Shown: piece by piece, positions 19,356-28,695 of the stretch
Numbering within the stretch: the first letter of the stretch is position 1
Layout of the letters: each line of letters starts with the position of its first letter
DNA from: Coemansia sp. RSA 922
Taxonomy: Eukaryota; Kickxellomycota; Kickxellomycetes; Kickxellales; Kickxellaceae
Length of the DNA stretch: 44,786 nucleotides
Direction of reading: 5' to 3'
NCBI GenBank assembly: GCA_027577415.1
Contig: JANBQS010000052.1
Location: 1 to 44,786 of the forward strand
The notes under the pieces: generated by a model
Told to the model about the DNA's origin: nothing
The model's input: the letters and a program-made list of their open reading frames with translations, nothing else
Database searches by the model: none
Translations under genes and position numbers: made by a program

Positions 19356-19811
19356 TATTGTCTGAAAAATGTTGCCACTGTACTGGGGTTATCCGGGGCG
19401 CCTCGTGCGTTCTGCTTCGCTACAGGAAACGGAGCACATCAGCCCGTCACAAGGCGCCAACCACCTGTGATTCCTGACAAAGCTCGGCTGCTAGGACTCC
19501 CAAACGAGGTATTGCGAGAGAACATTTTGGTTGCTGCTCTCATGCCGCAGGGGTTATCGATCCCCAATATTGACAAATATTTAAAGAGATATAAAAGAGT
19601 GAAACGCGGGAAACTTAACAGCAGGCGGACACATTGGGCAACTTTGTGTTTAGCTCATCAGCAGGACCCAATCGTTAGAGATGAGGCAGAGTTGGCAGGC
19701 TTCATATTGAGCGGCAATTACTCAGGAAATCATAAGCAAGCTATTAAAAAGGCTGTTTGGTCAGTTTGGACGGTGACTGGGGTGGACCCACTAATTGATG
19801 CACATGATTAG
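19356..19811 (+). pseudogene. Relic 3 of the paired-repeat family, frame intact but no start codon
   Basis: The plus-strand frame is open from 19356 to the stop at 19811 but has no ATG before 19540, so it is a 5'-truncated copy or a lone exon. It holds the family layout: a leader LLGLPNEVLRENIL, repeat a (LSIPNIDKYLKRY to THWATLCLA) and repeat b (EAELAGFILSGNYSGN to KKAVWSVWTV). The second repeat matches the VLSVWSVV ending of relic 1 and the VRDVWNAV ending of relic 2. It is the best-preserved copy and the most useful search query. A TTTTTAATATTG tract just upstream could be a weak splice acceptor. Function is unknown. Confidence 0.55.
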
Positions 19812-20026
19812 TTGTACATAACCTATCAATACATTCTCCAGAAAAGCATAAAATGACAGACAGTGTAGCCCATCCATAGTACCTCACAGCTAACGCAAAA
19901 ATGAATCTAAAACAGCTATAGCATTGCTTGGTGATATACTCAACTCTGGTTGATTGCAGGCCGTAAAGAAGAATAAAAACAATCAAAATTAATTGCCAAA
20001 GAGAGCTCATGCCAGTTGTTGGGGGT

Positions 20027-20186
20027 GCTGTCTTGCCTTTTATACTCTCCCGTTCGCTTCACAACATTTGACAGAAAGCTAAATTACACTGTTACAAAGT
20101 CCTCAAGCATGAATCCTTTGATTTGTACTGGGCAGAAATGGCGCTCGATTTATCAGTGTACGCATGAGAACTTGGCATACCCCAAC
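20027..20186 (+). repeat. Dispersed repeat, copy A
   Basis: This copy reads GCTGTCTTGCCTTTTATAC, then CATTTGACAGAAAGCTAA and an ATG-CCTTTGAT-TACTGGGCAGAA stretch. The same landmarks occur in the same order at 30704-30845. A TATA-like core and small plus-strand frames after it suggest that the repeat was once the promoter and 5' end of a gene. Confidence 0.5.
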
Positions 20187-20502
20187 AATGGCCTGCGAGA
20201 GTTAACCCATGCCAAATGTTTTGCCTATGTTTGTCACATCATCTGCATTATCATGTGGCATAACAGGATGCTGAACAACCCTAAACGGTCCTTATATGAA
20301 TAAAAAAAGTAGGTTTTATTGATATCAACTGTATCTTGGATACATAAAGTTGTTGAAAGTGCTAGCTGCTGGAAAACGGCCTTGCGATAAAAAAAATAGC
20401 AGCCAATTAAGCAGTTGAATAGGAAATAAAGTAGAGAAAACGAAAATAAGCCCAGAGACCCCCTCTGTAGCTGTTGCGAACGTGTACTACTAACTATGCC
20501 TA

Positions 20503-20814
20503 TTATTCATCAGCCATTCTGACAGCATTCCAAACGTCGCGAACCACCCTCTTAATCATGTGTTTCTGGTCCTACGAGTAGGTGGTCCCAAAAAGGTAGT
20601 CATTCAGAACACTCTAGGATCAGATAAATAGGCGTATTTCATTTCAAATGCACCAATGTACCCAACATTTCCAAGCGTTGTTGAGGTTTTTGCGGGTCTT
20701 GTTGGTGACCCTGCTCAAGTACTCCGTAATTTGGCCCTCAGACCAATTTGAAATAAGAAGCGCATCTTGAATTATCACCGTGAGGTGATACTTAAGGGGT
20801 AGTCTATGGAGCAT
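20503..20814 (-). pseudogene. Relic 2 of the paired-repeat family, with frameshift and stops
   Basis: An ATG at 20814 opens a 56-residue frame: leader MLHRLPLKYHL, then repeat a from NWSEGQITEYLSRV to AWKCWVHWC, ending at TGA 20646-20644. After a frame change the second repeat resumes at 20613 with SVLNDYLFGTTYS, is broken by TAG at 20574-20572, and continues with MIKRVVRDVWNAVRMADE to a stop at 20505-20503. Repeat a aligns closely with relic 1 (WS-x4-Y-x2-RV and AW-x2-WV-x-WC) and repeat b with relic 3. It keeps its start codon but is clearly dead. Confidence 0.6.
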
Positions 20815-20889
20815 AATTGCTACTAAACACTGTTAGATAACCAATGATATTAATAAATATCTAAGTATGAACTATGTGAGATTGGAAGT

Positions 20890-21657
20890 CTAGAAGAATA
20901 CTGCCGATGCGGCCACAGCCACCAGGGCAGAGAGCGACATTGCTGGGATCATTCCAACTGCGCCGTTAGTCTTGGAGTCAGACTCGCTGATCTCATTGTC
21001 AGCACCCTTGCCGCTGTCAGCCGAAGAGCTTCCAGATGACGACGACAATGGAGAAGAAGCAGAATCATCATCAGACACCGAGTTATTTCCACCTGAAACC
21101 GCGCTGCCACCCGATCCAGAGCCGTTGGAGCCATCGACAGAAATGGATACACCCTCACCAATCGAAGGCCCACCAGCAGCAGGGTTGGCGGGTGGCGAAG
21201 TTGGCTGGCTAGGAACTGGCACAGAGGCGCCAGCACCGCCATTGTTCACGTTACCGGGCGAAGGAACCGGCTTTGGCTCATCGGCAGAGATGTTTACAGG
21301 ATTATCACCAATGTCTCCCACATTGGCAGGCGGGTTGACGACGGCGTCACCACCGCCGGGAGTGGGCTTGCTGGGAGGCGGCGAGGGGACAACAGGGGCA
21401 GAAGGATTAGGTGTCGGGGTGGGGATGCCGGGGGCGACGGGTGCGACCGGAGGAGAGGGGATGTGTGGTTCGTTGCTGTTGGAGATAAAAATGGGCTCGC
21501 CAATGTTGCCATCGTCAATAATTCCACCGCCGCCGCCAATGTTTGGTGGGGCAGAGGAGGGTACGCTCGGTGCGCTGTTAGAGTTTGAGCTCTGGGCATT
21601 GACTACTGCGGCGGCCAGCACAGCGCAGAGGGTAAAGGTAGAGACGGAAAGCTTCAT
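20890..21657 (-). CDS. Secreted GPI-type cell-surface protein, Pro/Ser/Gly-rich
   Basis: This is 255 residues. An N-terminal signal peptide (MKLSVSTFTLCAVLAAAVVNA, cleavage near NAQ) is followed by a low-complexity stalk rich in Pro, Ser, Gly, Asn and Val. A Ser-dense segment lies around residues 195-215 and a hydrophobic tail of about 17 residues (IPAMSLSALVAVAASAVFF) ends the protein without a basic anchor. This is the pattern of a GPI-anchored wall or membrane protein; the SDSKTNGAVG region before the tail could hold the attachment site. There is no catalytic domain. The function would be structural or adhesive at the cell surface. The sequence is not recognised beyond this architecture. 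Confidence 0.8.
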   Translation of the reverse strand: MKLSVSTFTLCAVLAAAVVNAQSSNSNSAPSVPSSAPPNIGGGGGIIDDGNIGEPIFISNSNEPHIPSPPVAPVAPGIPTPTPNPSAPVVPSPPPSKPTPGGGDAVVNPPANVGDIGDNPVNISADEPKPVPSPGNVNNGGAGASVPVPSQPTSPPANPAAGGPSIGEGVSISVDGSNGSGSGGSAVSGGNNSVSDDDSASSPLSSSSGSSSADSGKGADNEISESDSKTNGAVGMIPAMSLSALVAVAASAVFF

Positions 21658-22025
21658 TTTAGGGTTTAAGGAAGCGAGGGAAGAGTGAAGTAAAAGGCGT
21701 AATAATAGACGTGTCTAAAAGTAGAGCGTGAGGAGGAGGATAAATGCGATTAGTATTTAGAAAAGCAAAAAAGTAGAGAGGGCGGGGTGAGGATGTTATA
21801 ACTGACACCACTTTTTGGTTCGCCAGTCATGAGATGGGCTAAACAACAAAAAAGAACAGGATCTGAGGGAGATTGACACTCTTTTGGCGGTCCCTTTCAA
21901 ACAACTTTTAGGTACATACTGGTCGAGCGATCCCCAGTAGCATGCACTCCGCTGCCGATCTGCACTAAGACATTTGCATTTCCAGCTTTCCAGCCCGCAT
22001 GGACCGAATTCCAAGAATAGTCCGT
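21658..22025. other. Intergenic stretch, 368 bp
   Basis: It contains the upstream region of the minus-strand GPI protein and the 3' end of the minus-strand TRM13 gene. A- and G-rich sequence predominates near 21700-21790. No promoter element or repeat is clear. Confidence 0.45.
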
Positions 22026-23648
22026 TCAGGGAGCTGTTGTTGTGGTTCCCAGCAGTGCCAGGTTTTCAGGTGACGTCGAGCGAGTTGTGTAGTAGACGAG
22101 CGCTGCGTCTTTCATGCCCAGGTTTTGGCGAACGAATGCGAGTCGCCCGATATCTAGAAACCTCTTTACTGCATGGCCGGCGCGCATGCGCTGGTCGAAC
22201 GATAGTCCCGAGTAGTGAGCTGCCGGATCCGCACCTTGGCCATCTTGCTGTTGTTGTTGTTGATCGTCAGTTGATTGGGATGGAGTGGGGGCATTTACAG
22301 CCCAACTGGACATTGTTGTCAGGTGCTGGAACTCGTCCCGTTGGCTATCGCACCACTCGCTCGCTCCAGAGCCATGTGTTGTCGCTGTAGACAAGTGCAT
22401 ATGGTCGACGTACATCGAGTATTTGCATACTTGGTGGCAGCATAGCGCAATCGCAACTCCGGCAACAGATCCGCCGGCCTGCTGATACCGCTCCAGACAC
22501 TTAATTGTCAAGTCAGTAGCGGCACCGCACAAGTGCTTCGAGTAGGCGACAATAGGCCGCAGCTGTATGGCGCCGGTTGCGGGGTCGATTGTCTGTAGCG
22601 TTGGGATTTTAGACAGATCCAGGTCGCGGATGTCAATATAGATCCGCTCAAACCGGTGGTGCAAGGGCTCAGCCGCACTATCCTGCTCGCCAATGTTATA
22701 CTTTTGACGAAAGTTTTTGCGGTCGACCAAGATGATGCTGCTATCGCTGCTCTCTGGTGCAGGATTAAGTGCGGCGTGCACATACACTGACAGCTCGCCC
22801 TTGCCAGCACCAAATTCGATAAACACATATCGCTTATCCAACAGGCCTCGCTTTTCCAAGTGTCCAATTAGTGAAGACTGCTGCAATGCGTGTTTTGGAT
22901 TAGTCTTTGCGTGCGAGCGCTCCTCCAGCGCAGAGTGCGTGCAAATGTCCACTGGAAAGTCCTCGGTTAGGCGAACAAGCTCTAGTAAATCATCCAGCTC
23001 CACCGACTCTACATTCTCTGGTGCCGCCGATACGGACTGCAGATACGCAATGACTACTGGGCGGAGAAGGCGCCTGACAGTGGCCTCGTTCAGTGGCGCA
23101 GAATTGGTGCGCGCCTGCTGTTCATGCGAAGAGGGATTCAGATCACCAAACACCTTTGAGCTCGTCGTGCCCAAGTATATACGCTCGCCAGGCTGGACCA
23201 TCAGTCGCGCATCGGCTTTCGCAAGCGCCTCCTCGCTCCACAGCTGCCCACACTCGTCAAACGACTTTTCGGCGTAGCCTGGCGGCAGCAAAGACACGTT
23301 GCAGTCAATGTTGGTAAACGCTGGGCGGATCGCTGGCGGCCGCGAGTTGCAGAGTGACTCCATGTGCTTTTTGAGCTTACCCAAGTCGACAGAGTGCGAC
23401 GGGTCGTAGGGGCACGGCACTCTACGCGTAGCCGACTTTGCGCTACCGCTGTCGCTTACCACCATGTGCTCGCCGCAATACTTGTTTCCCGCTTTAGTTA
23501 AAAGCCGACAGTAGCGGCCCTTGCCTGCCACGAAAAAGTGGCAGCGGCTATCGCCATCAACTGGTGCCTGCGTTAGATACTCTGACTTGTCGCGGTTGGT
23601 CTTGGCTCGCTTGTTCTGCGGTTCATGGTCTTTGGCGGCAGCTTCCAT
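22026..23648 (-). CDS. TRM13: tRNA:m4X modification enzyme Trm13 (2'-O-methyltransferase)
   Basis: Trm13 uses S-adenosylmethionine to methylate the 2'-hydroxyl of nucleotide 4 in the acceptor stem of certain tRNAs. From MEAAAKDHEPQ it has 540 residues; twelve residues upstream are in frame but in poor context. The N-terminus carries the TRM13 CCCH zinc finger (C36, C47, C58, H61) and then a CHHC finger of the U11-48K type (C79, H85, H95, C100). The catalytic domain starts with the SAM loop VFIEFGAGKGELSVYVH, continues through ERIYIDIRDLDLS, and includes YSKHLCGAATDLTIKCLE and IALCCHQVCKY, both hallmark Trm13 segments. A Gln/Asp-rich insert lies near the C-terminus. The gene lies 143 bp downstream of the TypA gene on the same strand. 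Confidence 0.95.
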   Translation of the reverse strand: MEAAAKDHEPQNKRAKTNRDKSEYLTQAPVDGDSRCHFFVAGKGRYCRLLTKAGNKYCGEHMVVSDSGSAKSATRRVPCPYDPSHSVDLGKLKKHMESLCNSRPPAIRPAFTNIDCNVSLLPPGYAEKSFDECGQLWSEEALAKADARLMVQPGERIYLGTTSSKVFGDLNPSSHEQQARTNSAPLNEATVRRLLRPVVIAYLQSVSAAPENVESVELDDLLELVRLTEDFPVDICTHSALEERSHAKTNPKHALQQSSLIGHLEKRGLLDKRYVFIEFGAGKGELSVYVHAALNPAPESSDSSIILVDRKNFRQKYNIGEQDSAAEPLHHRFERIYIDIRDLDLSKIPTLQTIDPATGAIQLRPIVAYSKHLCGAATDLTIKCLERYQQAGGSVAGVAIALCCHQVCKYSMYVDHMHLSTATTHGSGASEWCDSQRDEFQHLTTMSSWAVNAPTPSQSTDDQQQQQQDGQGADPAAHYSGLSFDQRMRAGHAVKRFLDIGRLAFVRQNLGMKDAALVYYTTRSTSPENLALLGTTTTAP

Positions 23649-23791
23649 GGTTACAACACGAGCGGTAATTACAATGGTTATCAAAGATATATGCCAATGT
23701 CAAATGTCATCCAAATCCCACAGAGCAAGTGATAATTCTCGCATATCTCCGTGTTTATAAGATAATATGGGCAACTCAGAGCAAAATATAT

Positions 23792-25978
23792 CTATTCTAA
23801 GAGCTCGTCGATATCGCTGACCCGTCTCCGCGAGAGCTGCTTGCGCTTCGTAGAGTCCAAAATTTGCTTGCGCAGCCGAATCTGCGTTGGAGTGACTTCA
23901 ATGGCCTCATCGGGATTGACATAGGCGATGACCTCCTCCAGCGTCCAGGACTTGACCGGAGTCAGACGAATGGTCTCGTCCTTGCCAGCAGCGCGGATGT
24001 TCGTCAGTTGCTTGGCCTTGGTTGGGTTCACATCCAAGTCATTGCCGTCCTTGCTCAACTCGCCGACAACCATGCCTGGATAGACTTCATCGCTGTTGCG
24101 GACAAAGAGCCGTCCACGAGGCTCGATTGTATTGAGGGCATACGACGTGGCTGTACCCAGCGACATGCACACCATGCTAGCCTTGCGAGACTTTTCAAAC
24201 GCTCCCACATACTCATCGTAGCGGAGGAAGGCGTGGTTCATCACGCCGGTTCCATGAGTGTCGTTCTTGAACTCTGAGGCATATCCAAGTAGACCACGGG
24301 TAGGAATGTGGAAAACCATGCGTGCCTTATCAGCCAGATCCGAAAAGTTCTTGAGCTCGCCCTTGCGCTTCGTCAGCTTCTCGATAACAACGCCCGACGA
24401 CTCATGGTCGACATCGATAGTAATCTCCTCAAAGGGCTCGAGGATTTGCCGTGCGTTTTCAGGATTCTTCTTGAACAACACGCGTGGCGGCGTAACTGAA
24501 AGCTCAAAGCCCTCACGTCTCATCGTCTCGATCAGCACCGACAACTGAAGCTCGCCGCGTCCGCGCACCTCCAGTGCTTCAGACTTGCCGTCATCGACAA
24601 CTTGCAAGGCGACATTGATTTCAGCCTCGCGACGCAGGCGGTCGCGAATCATACCCGACGTCAGCTGCGAGCCTTCGCGGCCAGCCAGTGGCGAGTCATT
24701 GACTGAGAACGTCACCGAGATGGTTGGCGGATCGACGGGGATAAACTCGAGCGCCTGTGAAACATCGAGTCCAGCAATGGTGGAGTTGACGCTGACAGTA
24801 GGCACGCCGCTAATAGCAACAACGTCGCCAGCACCGGCTTGGGCCATTTCGATCTGCTGAACACCACTGCGCAAGAACAGCTTTGTGACTTTGCCCTCTT
24901 CCTTTACGTTGCTGGTGCCTGGCTCTAGCACGCGGATTCTGTCACCCACACGCACAGTACCGCTAGTAATGCGGCCTAGAGCGCACTTTCCCAAGTACGA
25001 GTTGGCCTCGAGCTGAGTGACCAGCATGGAGAAGGGTGCACCAGAGCGCTCACCCTTTGGCGGCGGTACTCTTGCAATAATCGCGTCAAGCAATGGCGAC
25101 ATGGTGCCGCTGGCCTTCTGACCCTTGCTTGCTGCATCGACATACGTGCTCACTTGCCCAAGGTCGCTCGAGCACCAACCTTCCTTTGCCGAGGCGTACA
25201 TCAGGTCGTAGGCCGTCTGCTCGTCAGACGCACCCAGCGCCATGAACAGCTCCAGCAATTCAGAGTCGACCTCGTCTGGGCGACTAGTAGGGCGGTCAAC
25301 CTTGTTAAGCACTACCAATGGAGTCAGGCCGCGAGCAAGTGCCTTGGTCAGGACAAATTTGGTCTGCGCCATGGGACCCTCAGTCGCATCTACTACCAAA
25401 ACAACGCTGTCAACCATGGACAAGATGCGCTCGACTTCGCCTCCAAAATCAGCGTGTCCGGGTGTGTCGATAATATTGATCCGGTGTCCGTTGTACACTA
25501 GCGACGTCACTTTTGACAAAATAGTGATACCGCGCTCCTTTTCCAAGGCATTCGAGTCCATAACACGCGTCTCTTGCATGGCAGCAGATCCCGAAAGCGC
25601 GCCCGACTGCTTGAGCAAGCAGTCTACCAGTGTAGTTTTGCCGTGGTCGACATGGGCAATGATTCCAATGTTCCGAATCCTATCCATGGGGATCATGTCT
25701 CCCAGGTCGACTGTCGAGCTTGTATTGGCAGCGGAATCGGCTCCAGCAGAAGAAGCAGTGGCCGTAGCTGACGACGAATACAAACAACTTCCACATACCC
25801 GGGTAGGTGGCAGCGTTAGATGACGGCCAGAAAGGAGGCCTAACCCAGTCGGATAATTGGTCTTAGTGCCGGTCGCAGCGCACAGAGTCAGTGAGCGACT
25901 GCTCGATCTACCAACAGCGAGCTTGGCACTTGCCAGCCGGGATACCCGACGGCCAGAAATGCGAATTGACGCCTGCAT
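23792..25978 (-). CDS. TypA/BipA-family translational GTPase, probably mitochondrial
   Basis: From MQASIRISGRRVSRL it has 728 residues. The first 98 are Arg/Ser/Ala-rich with almost no acidic residues, typical of a mitochondrial presequence. The G domain follows: AHVDHGKT (108-115), EKERGITI, DTPGHADFGGEVER and NKVDRP, in order. Next come domain II, the elongation-factor III and V domains, and the BipA-specific C-terminal region (GLLGYASEFKNDTHGTGVMN, then RKASMVCMSLGTATSYALN). Bacterial BipA binds the 70S ribosome and helps large-subunit assembly and stress growth; a mitoribosome role here is inference. The upstream Met at 26050 would precede the presequence and disrupt it. The gene is divergent from FAP7 with a 269-bp gap. 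Confidence 0.93.
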   Translation of the reverse strand: MQASIRISGRRVSRLASAKLAVGRSSSRSLTLCAATGTKTNYPTGLGLLSGRHLTLPPTRVCGSCLYSSSATATASSAGADSAANTSSTVDLGDMIPMDRIRNIGIIAHVDHGKTTLVDCLLKQSGALSGSAAMQETRVMDSNALEKERGITILSKVTSLVYNGHRINIIDTPGHADFGGEVERILSMVDSVVLVVDATEGPMAQTKFVLTKALARGLTPLVVLNKVDRPTSRPDEVDSELLELFMALGASDEQTAYDLMYASAKEGWCSSDLGQVSTYVDAASKGQKASGTMSPLLDAIIARVPPPKGERSGAPFSMLVTQLEANSYLGKCALGRITSGTVRVGDRIRVLEPGTSNVKEEGKVTKLFLRSGVQQIEMAQAGAGDVVAISGVPTVSVNSTIAGLDVSQALEFIPVDPPTISVTFSVNDSPLAGREGSQLTSGMIRDRLRREAEINVALQVVDDGKSEALEVRGRGELQLSVLIETMRREGFELSVTPPRVLFKKNPENARQILEPFEEITIDVDHESSGVVIEKLTKRKGELKNFSDLADKARMVFHIPTRGLLGYASEFKNDTHGTGVMNHAFLRYDEYVGAFEKSRKASMVCMSLGTATSYALNTIEPRGRLFVRNSDEVYPGMVVGELSKDGNDLDVNPTKAKQLTNIRAAGKDETIRLTPVKSWTLEEVIAYVNPDEAIEVTPTQIRLRKQILDSTKRKQLSRRRVSDIDELLE

Positions 25979-26247
25979 CGCGAGCGAGTGTATAAAAGAG
26001 AGTAGAATATATATTAGAGTGGTGATGGAGACAAGACCAAAGATAAGCAACAGGGATCACAGGTTTGCTTACTGCGATTGCTCTCAAAATTTTTGAGGTG
26101 TGATCCAATCTGCCGTGATCCACTGGACTGCTTTTTATTTTATTTTTAAGCGGACCACTGGCTGAGCGTTTCACAAGACAAATCTCTGCTTGGTTTTTTG
26201 AATCTTGTCGTCACCTAACCTAAATCATATATATAAAGATCGAGAGA
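25979..26247. promoter_or_regulatory. Divergent promoter between TypA and FAP7
   Basis: The 269-bp gap is AT-rich. CATATATATAAAGATC near 26226-26241 resembles a TATA element very close to the FAP7 ATG, and TATAAAAG near 25990 lies just inside the TypA leader region. Confidence 0.4.
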
Positions 26248-26805
26248 ATGAGCAGCGACGACAGCACACCGCCGCCGACGAGCCCCGCAAGGAGCAGCCC
26301 GAATATACTGATCACCGGTACGCCAGGGACTGGAAAGACTACAGCGGCTGGGATGGTAGCCGATGCTGCCGGTCTGGAGCTCGTGACAGTTGGAGATCTC
26401 ATTAAGCAGCGCAACCTACATGACGGCTACGACGAAGAGTTTGACACGTACTGGCTTAATGAGGACAAGGTGGTTGATGAGATGGAAGATATGATGGCCG
26501 GTGGAGGCATGTGTATTGACTTCCACACCTGCGGGTTCTTCCCAGAGCGGTGGTTTGACCTAGTTGTCATCTTGCGAGCCGACACACAGCAGGTCTATGA
26601 CCGACTGAAGAGCCGCGGGTACAAGCAGAACAAAATAGAGGAAAACCTCGAGTGCGAGATCATGCAAGTGGTGGCCGACGACGCTCGCGAGTCTTACAAG
26701 CCCGAAATTATCATGGAGCTGACTAGCAATACAGTCGAGGAGATGGAGAGCAACGTGGAAAAGATTGTTGCTTTTGTCAATGAGTTCCGGAGCTCGCACC
26801 AATAG
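26248..26805 (+). CDS. FAP7: Adenylate kinase 6 / Fap7 family NTPase
   Basis: This 185-residue protein acts in the nucleus and cytoplasm in the last steps of 18S rRNA maturation (20S pre-rRNA cleavage) and has adenylate kinase activity. The P-loop GTPGTGKT is at residues 24-31, followed by LVTVGDLIKQRNLHDGYDEE and the AK6-type CIDFHTCGFFPERWFDLVVI. The LRADTQQVYDRLKSRGY lid region and ENLECEIMQVVADDA are also present. The length matches the family (about 170-200). A 17-residue Ser/Pro/Thr N-terminal extension precedes the domain. The stop lies 231 bp before the first phosphatase gene. Confidence 0.95.
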   Translation: MSSDDSTPPPTSPARSSPNILITGTPGTGKTTAAGMVADAAGLELVTVGDLIKQRNLHDGYDEEFDTYWLNEDKVVDEMEDMMAGGGMCIDFHTCGFFPERWFDLVVILRADTQQVYDRLKSRGYKQNKIEENLECEIMQVVADDARESYKPEIIMELTSNTVEEMESNVEKIVAFVNEFRSSHQ

Positions 26806-27036
26806 GCCATCCTTTTTTTATCACCACTATCTTTGAAAATACGGTCCGTGCATTACAGGATCGACAGAGCGAAATGCAGCTTTGGCCGATTGTCATCTGC
26901 GCGTGATGAACGGATACATGGAGGACTGTCATTTGGCCCGGTGGTAGTGCGCATAAGATAGCGTGGGACACGCGCACTCTCGCTTCACCTCTCTTGTCTT
27001 TGGTATTCCTTCATTTTAATTCTTTTTGTTAGTACA

Positions 27037-28695
27037 ATGGCGTCTCCAATCGCTGCTTCGTCAAACATTGACTCGTCGGGTTCTAGTGTTGTGCAAGCAC
27101 GGCAGCCAAAGCTCTCGCCTGAGTTTATTGCTCAGCACTACCCAAGCGAAGCCAAACTATTGCACGTCCACTTGATCCACAGGCACGGCGAGCGTACGCC
27201 TGCTAGCCATCTCTTTCCCAGCATCTCGCCAAGGTACTGGAATTTTTGTGCGCAAGGCAACCGACTGCACGCCGACTTTGCAAAGGCGGTCAAAGTCTAC
27301 TCTCCGAATTCCGAGACTGATAAGGATGGCAACAACTACCAGCAGTGGTACAACTACATGTTCAAGTCGGAAAACTACAAGAATACCAGTATCTTTCCCA
27401 AGGACAACCTATCCAAGGCGCACGGCAATGACAAGTCGCAGTTTACTGCCGATACCTGCGCCTTTGGCCAGCTCACTGACGTCGGCCGCCAGAGTTTGAC
27501 GGCTCTTGGTTTGCATATGCGGGCGCTGTACATGGATGCGCTGGGCTTTTTGCCCGCTGTCCCTCGCCCTGGCGATAACAACGAACCTACCGAGGATCTG
27601 TACCTCCGCACCTCGTCATACTCTCGCGCATTCGAATCATTGCAGCACGCATTGGGCGGAATGTACCCGAACTTGCCAGCCAACTCGCCTCTGTTCCGCA
27701 TCAATGTGCGGCCACGGAACCGCGAGAACCTGTACCCGGACTACCACTGCGAGATCACCAACCGACTCCATACCGAAAAAGCCATAGAATCTATCAAGCT
27801 TTTTGCCGAGGACTACGCTACGCTGCACAAGGACATACCACAGATCCCTAGTTTGCGCGAACCCTTCGAGGTTGAGCTCAAGCGTCGAACGGCGCATGGC
27901 TCTCTTTTTGTCTGGGACACGACGTCATCGATGCGCTCCCATGGTTTGCCGTTGCCCAAGGAAATCGACGATGAGCTTATTGCCCGCTTATCGAACATGT
28001 CCGCTGTCGAGTATCTACATCCAACGATGAGATCAATTCAACTGGCTAGAATGCAAATTGGACCACTTGTTGGCGAGCTCGCCGATAACGTAGTTGGTGT
28101 TGTCGAGGCCGATCGCGGCATTGTGACTGGAAAGCAGCGCCCGCCTAAAATGAGCATCTACTCAGGCCATGACACTACCGTCGGGCCCTTGCTGGCCGTC
28201 TTTGGTGACGATCTTGCTGGCTCGCCTTCGCTAGCGACGTCTGCTACTCCTATGTGGCCGCCATTTGCCTCGAGTTTGCGCATTGAGCTACTTAAGGATA
28301 GCGCGTCTCCATATCCAACTATCCAGCCATCCTGGGCTGGTGATTTAGCTAATCACTCCGAGGACATGTCCGCTATTCCGCCCGAGGAGCGTATTCGTCC
28401 ATTGAATGTGCCTGATAGCCTGTATCGCTGGGCGCCCAGACAAACCGATAATGCCTCGGCTGTACCATTCAACCCGCGCGCTACACGCGATTACTATGTG
28501 CGCATATGGTACAACGACCGCAGTGTCCAGTTGCCAGCCTGCCGCGATCCTGGCGCCCACCACACGAAGCTGGGACCATCAGTGTGCACACTTGATGGAT
28601 TCTTCAAGCAGATCGCTCGATTTGTACCCAGCGAAAGCGAGACTATCCAGGAACGCCTCGCCCTAGCCGAAGCTCAGAGCCAGTCACACCAGTAA
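27037..28695 (+). CDS. Histidine acid phosphatase family protein, copy 1
   Basis: This is 552 residues, in the branch-2 histidine phosphatase superfamily. The nucleophilic-His motif RHGERTP is at residues 49-55 within VHLIHRHGERTP, and the proton-donor motif HD is at residues 378-379 within SIYSGHDTTVGPLL. Both catalytic landmarks are intact. No signal peptide or membrane anchor is visible, so it is predicted to be intracellular, unlike secreted phytases. The substrate cannot be read from the sequence: acid phosphatase, phytase-like, lysophosphatidic acid phosphatase and inositol pyrophosphatase-type activities all occur in the superfamily. Cys-containing CRDPGAHHTKLGPSVCTLDG near the C-terminus may form a disulfide. 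The paralogue follows 267 bp downstream. Confidence 0.9.
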   Translation: MASPIAASSNIDSSGSSVVQARQPKLSPEFIAQHYPSEAKLLHVHLIHRHGERTPASHLFPSISPRYWNFCAQGNRLHADFAKAVKVYSPNSETDKDGNNYQQWYNYMFKSENYKNTSIFPKDNLSKAHGNDKSQFTADTCAFGQLTDVGRQSLTALGLHMRALYMDALGFLPAVPRPGDNNEPTEDLYLRTSSYSRAFESLQHALGGMYPNLPANSPLFRINVRPRNRENLYPDYHCEITNRLHTEKAIESIKLFAEDYATLHKDIPQIPSLREPFEVELKRRTAHGSLFVWDTTSSMRSHGLPLPKEIDDELIARLSNMSAVEYLHPTMRSIQLARMQIGPLVGELADNVVGVVEADRGIVTGKQRPPKMSIYSGHDTTVGPLLAVFGDDLAGSPSLATSATPMWPPFASSLRIELLKDSASPYPTIQPSWAGDLANHSEDMSAIPPEERIRPLNVPDSLYRWAPRQTDNASAVPFNPRATRDYYVRIWYNDRSVQLPACRDPGAHHTKLGPSVCTLDGFFKQIARFVPSESETIQERLALAEAQSQSHQ

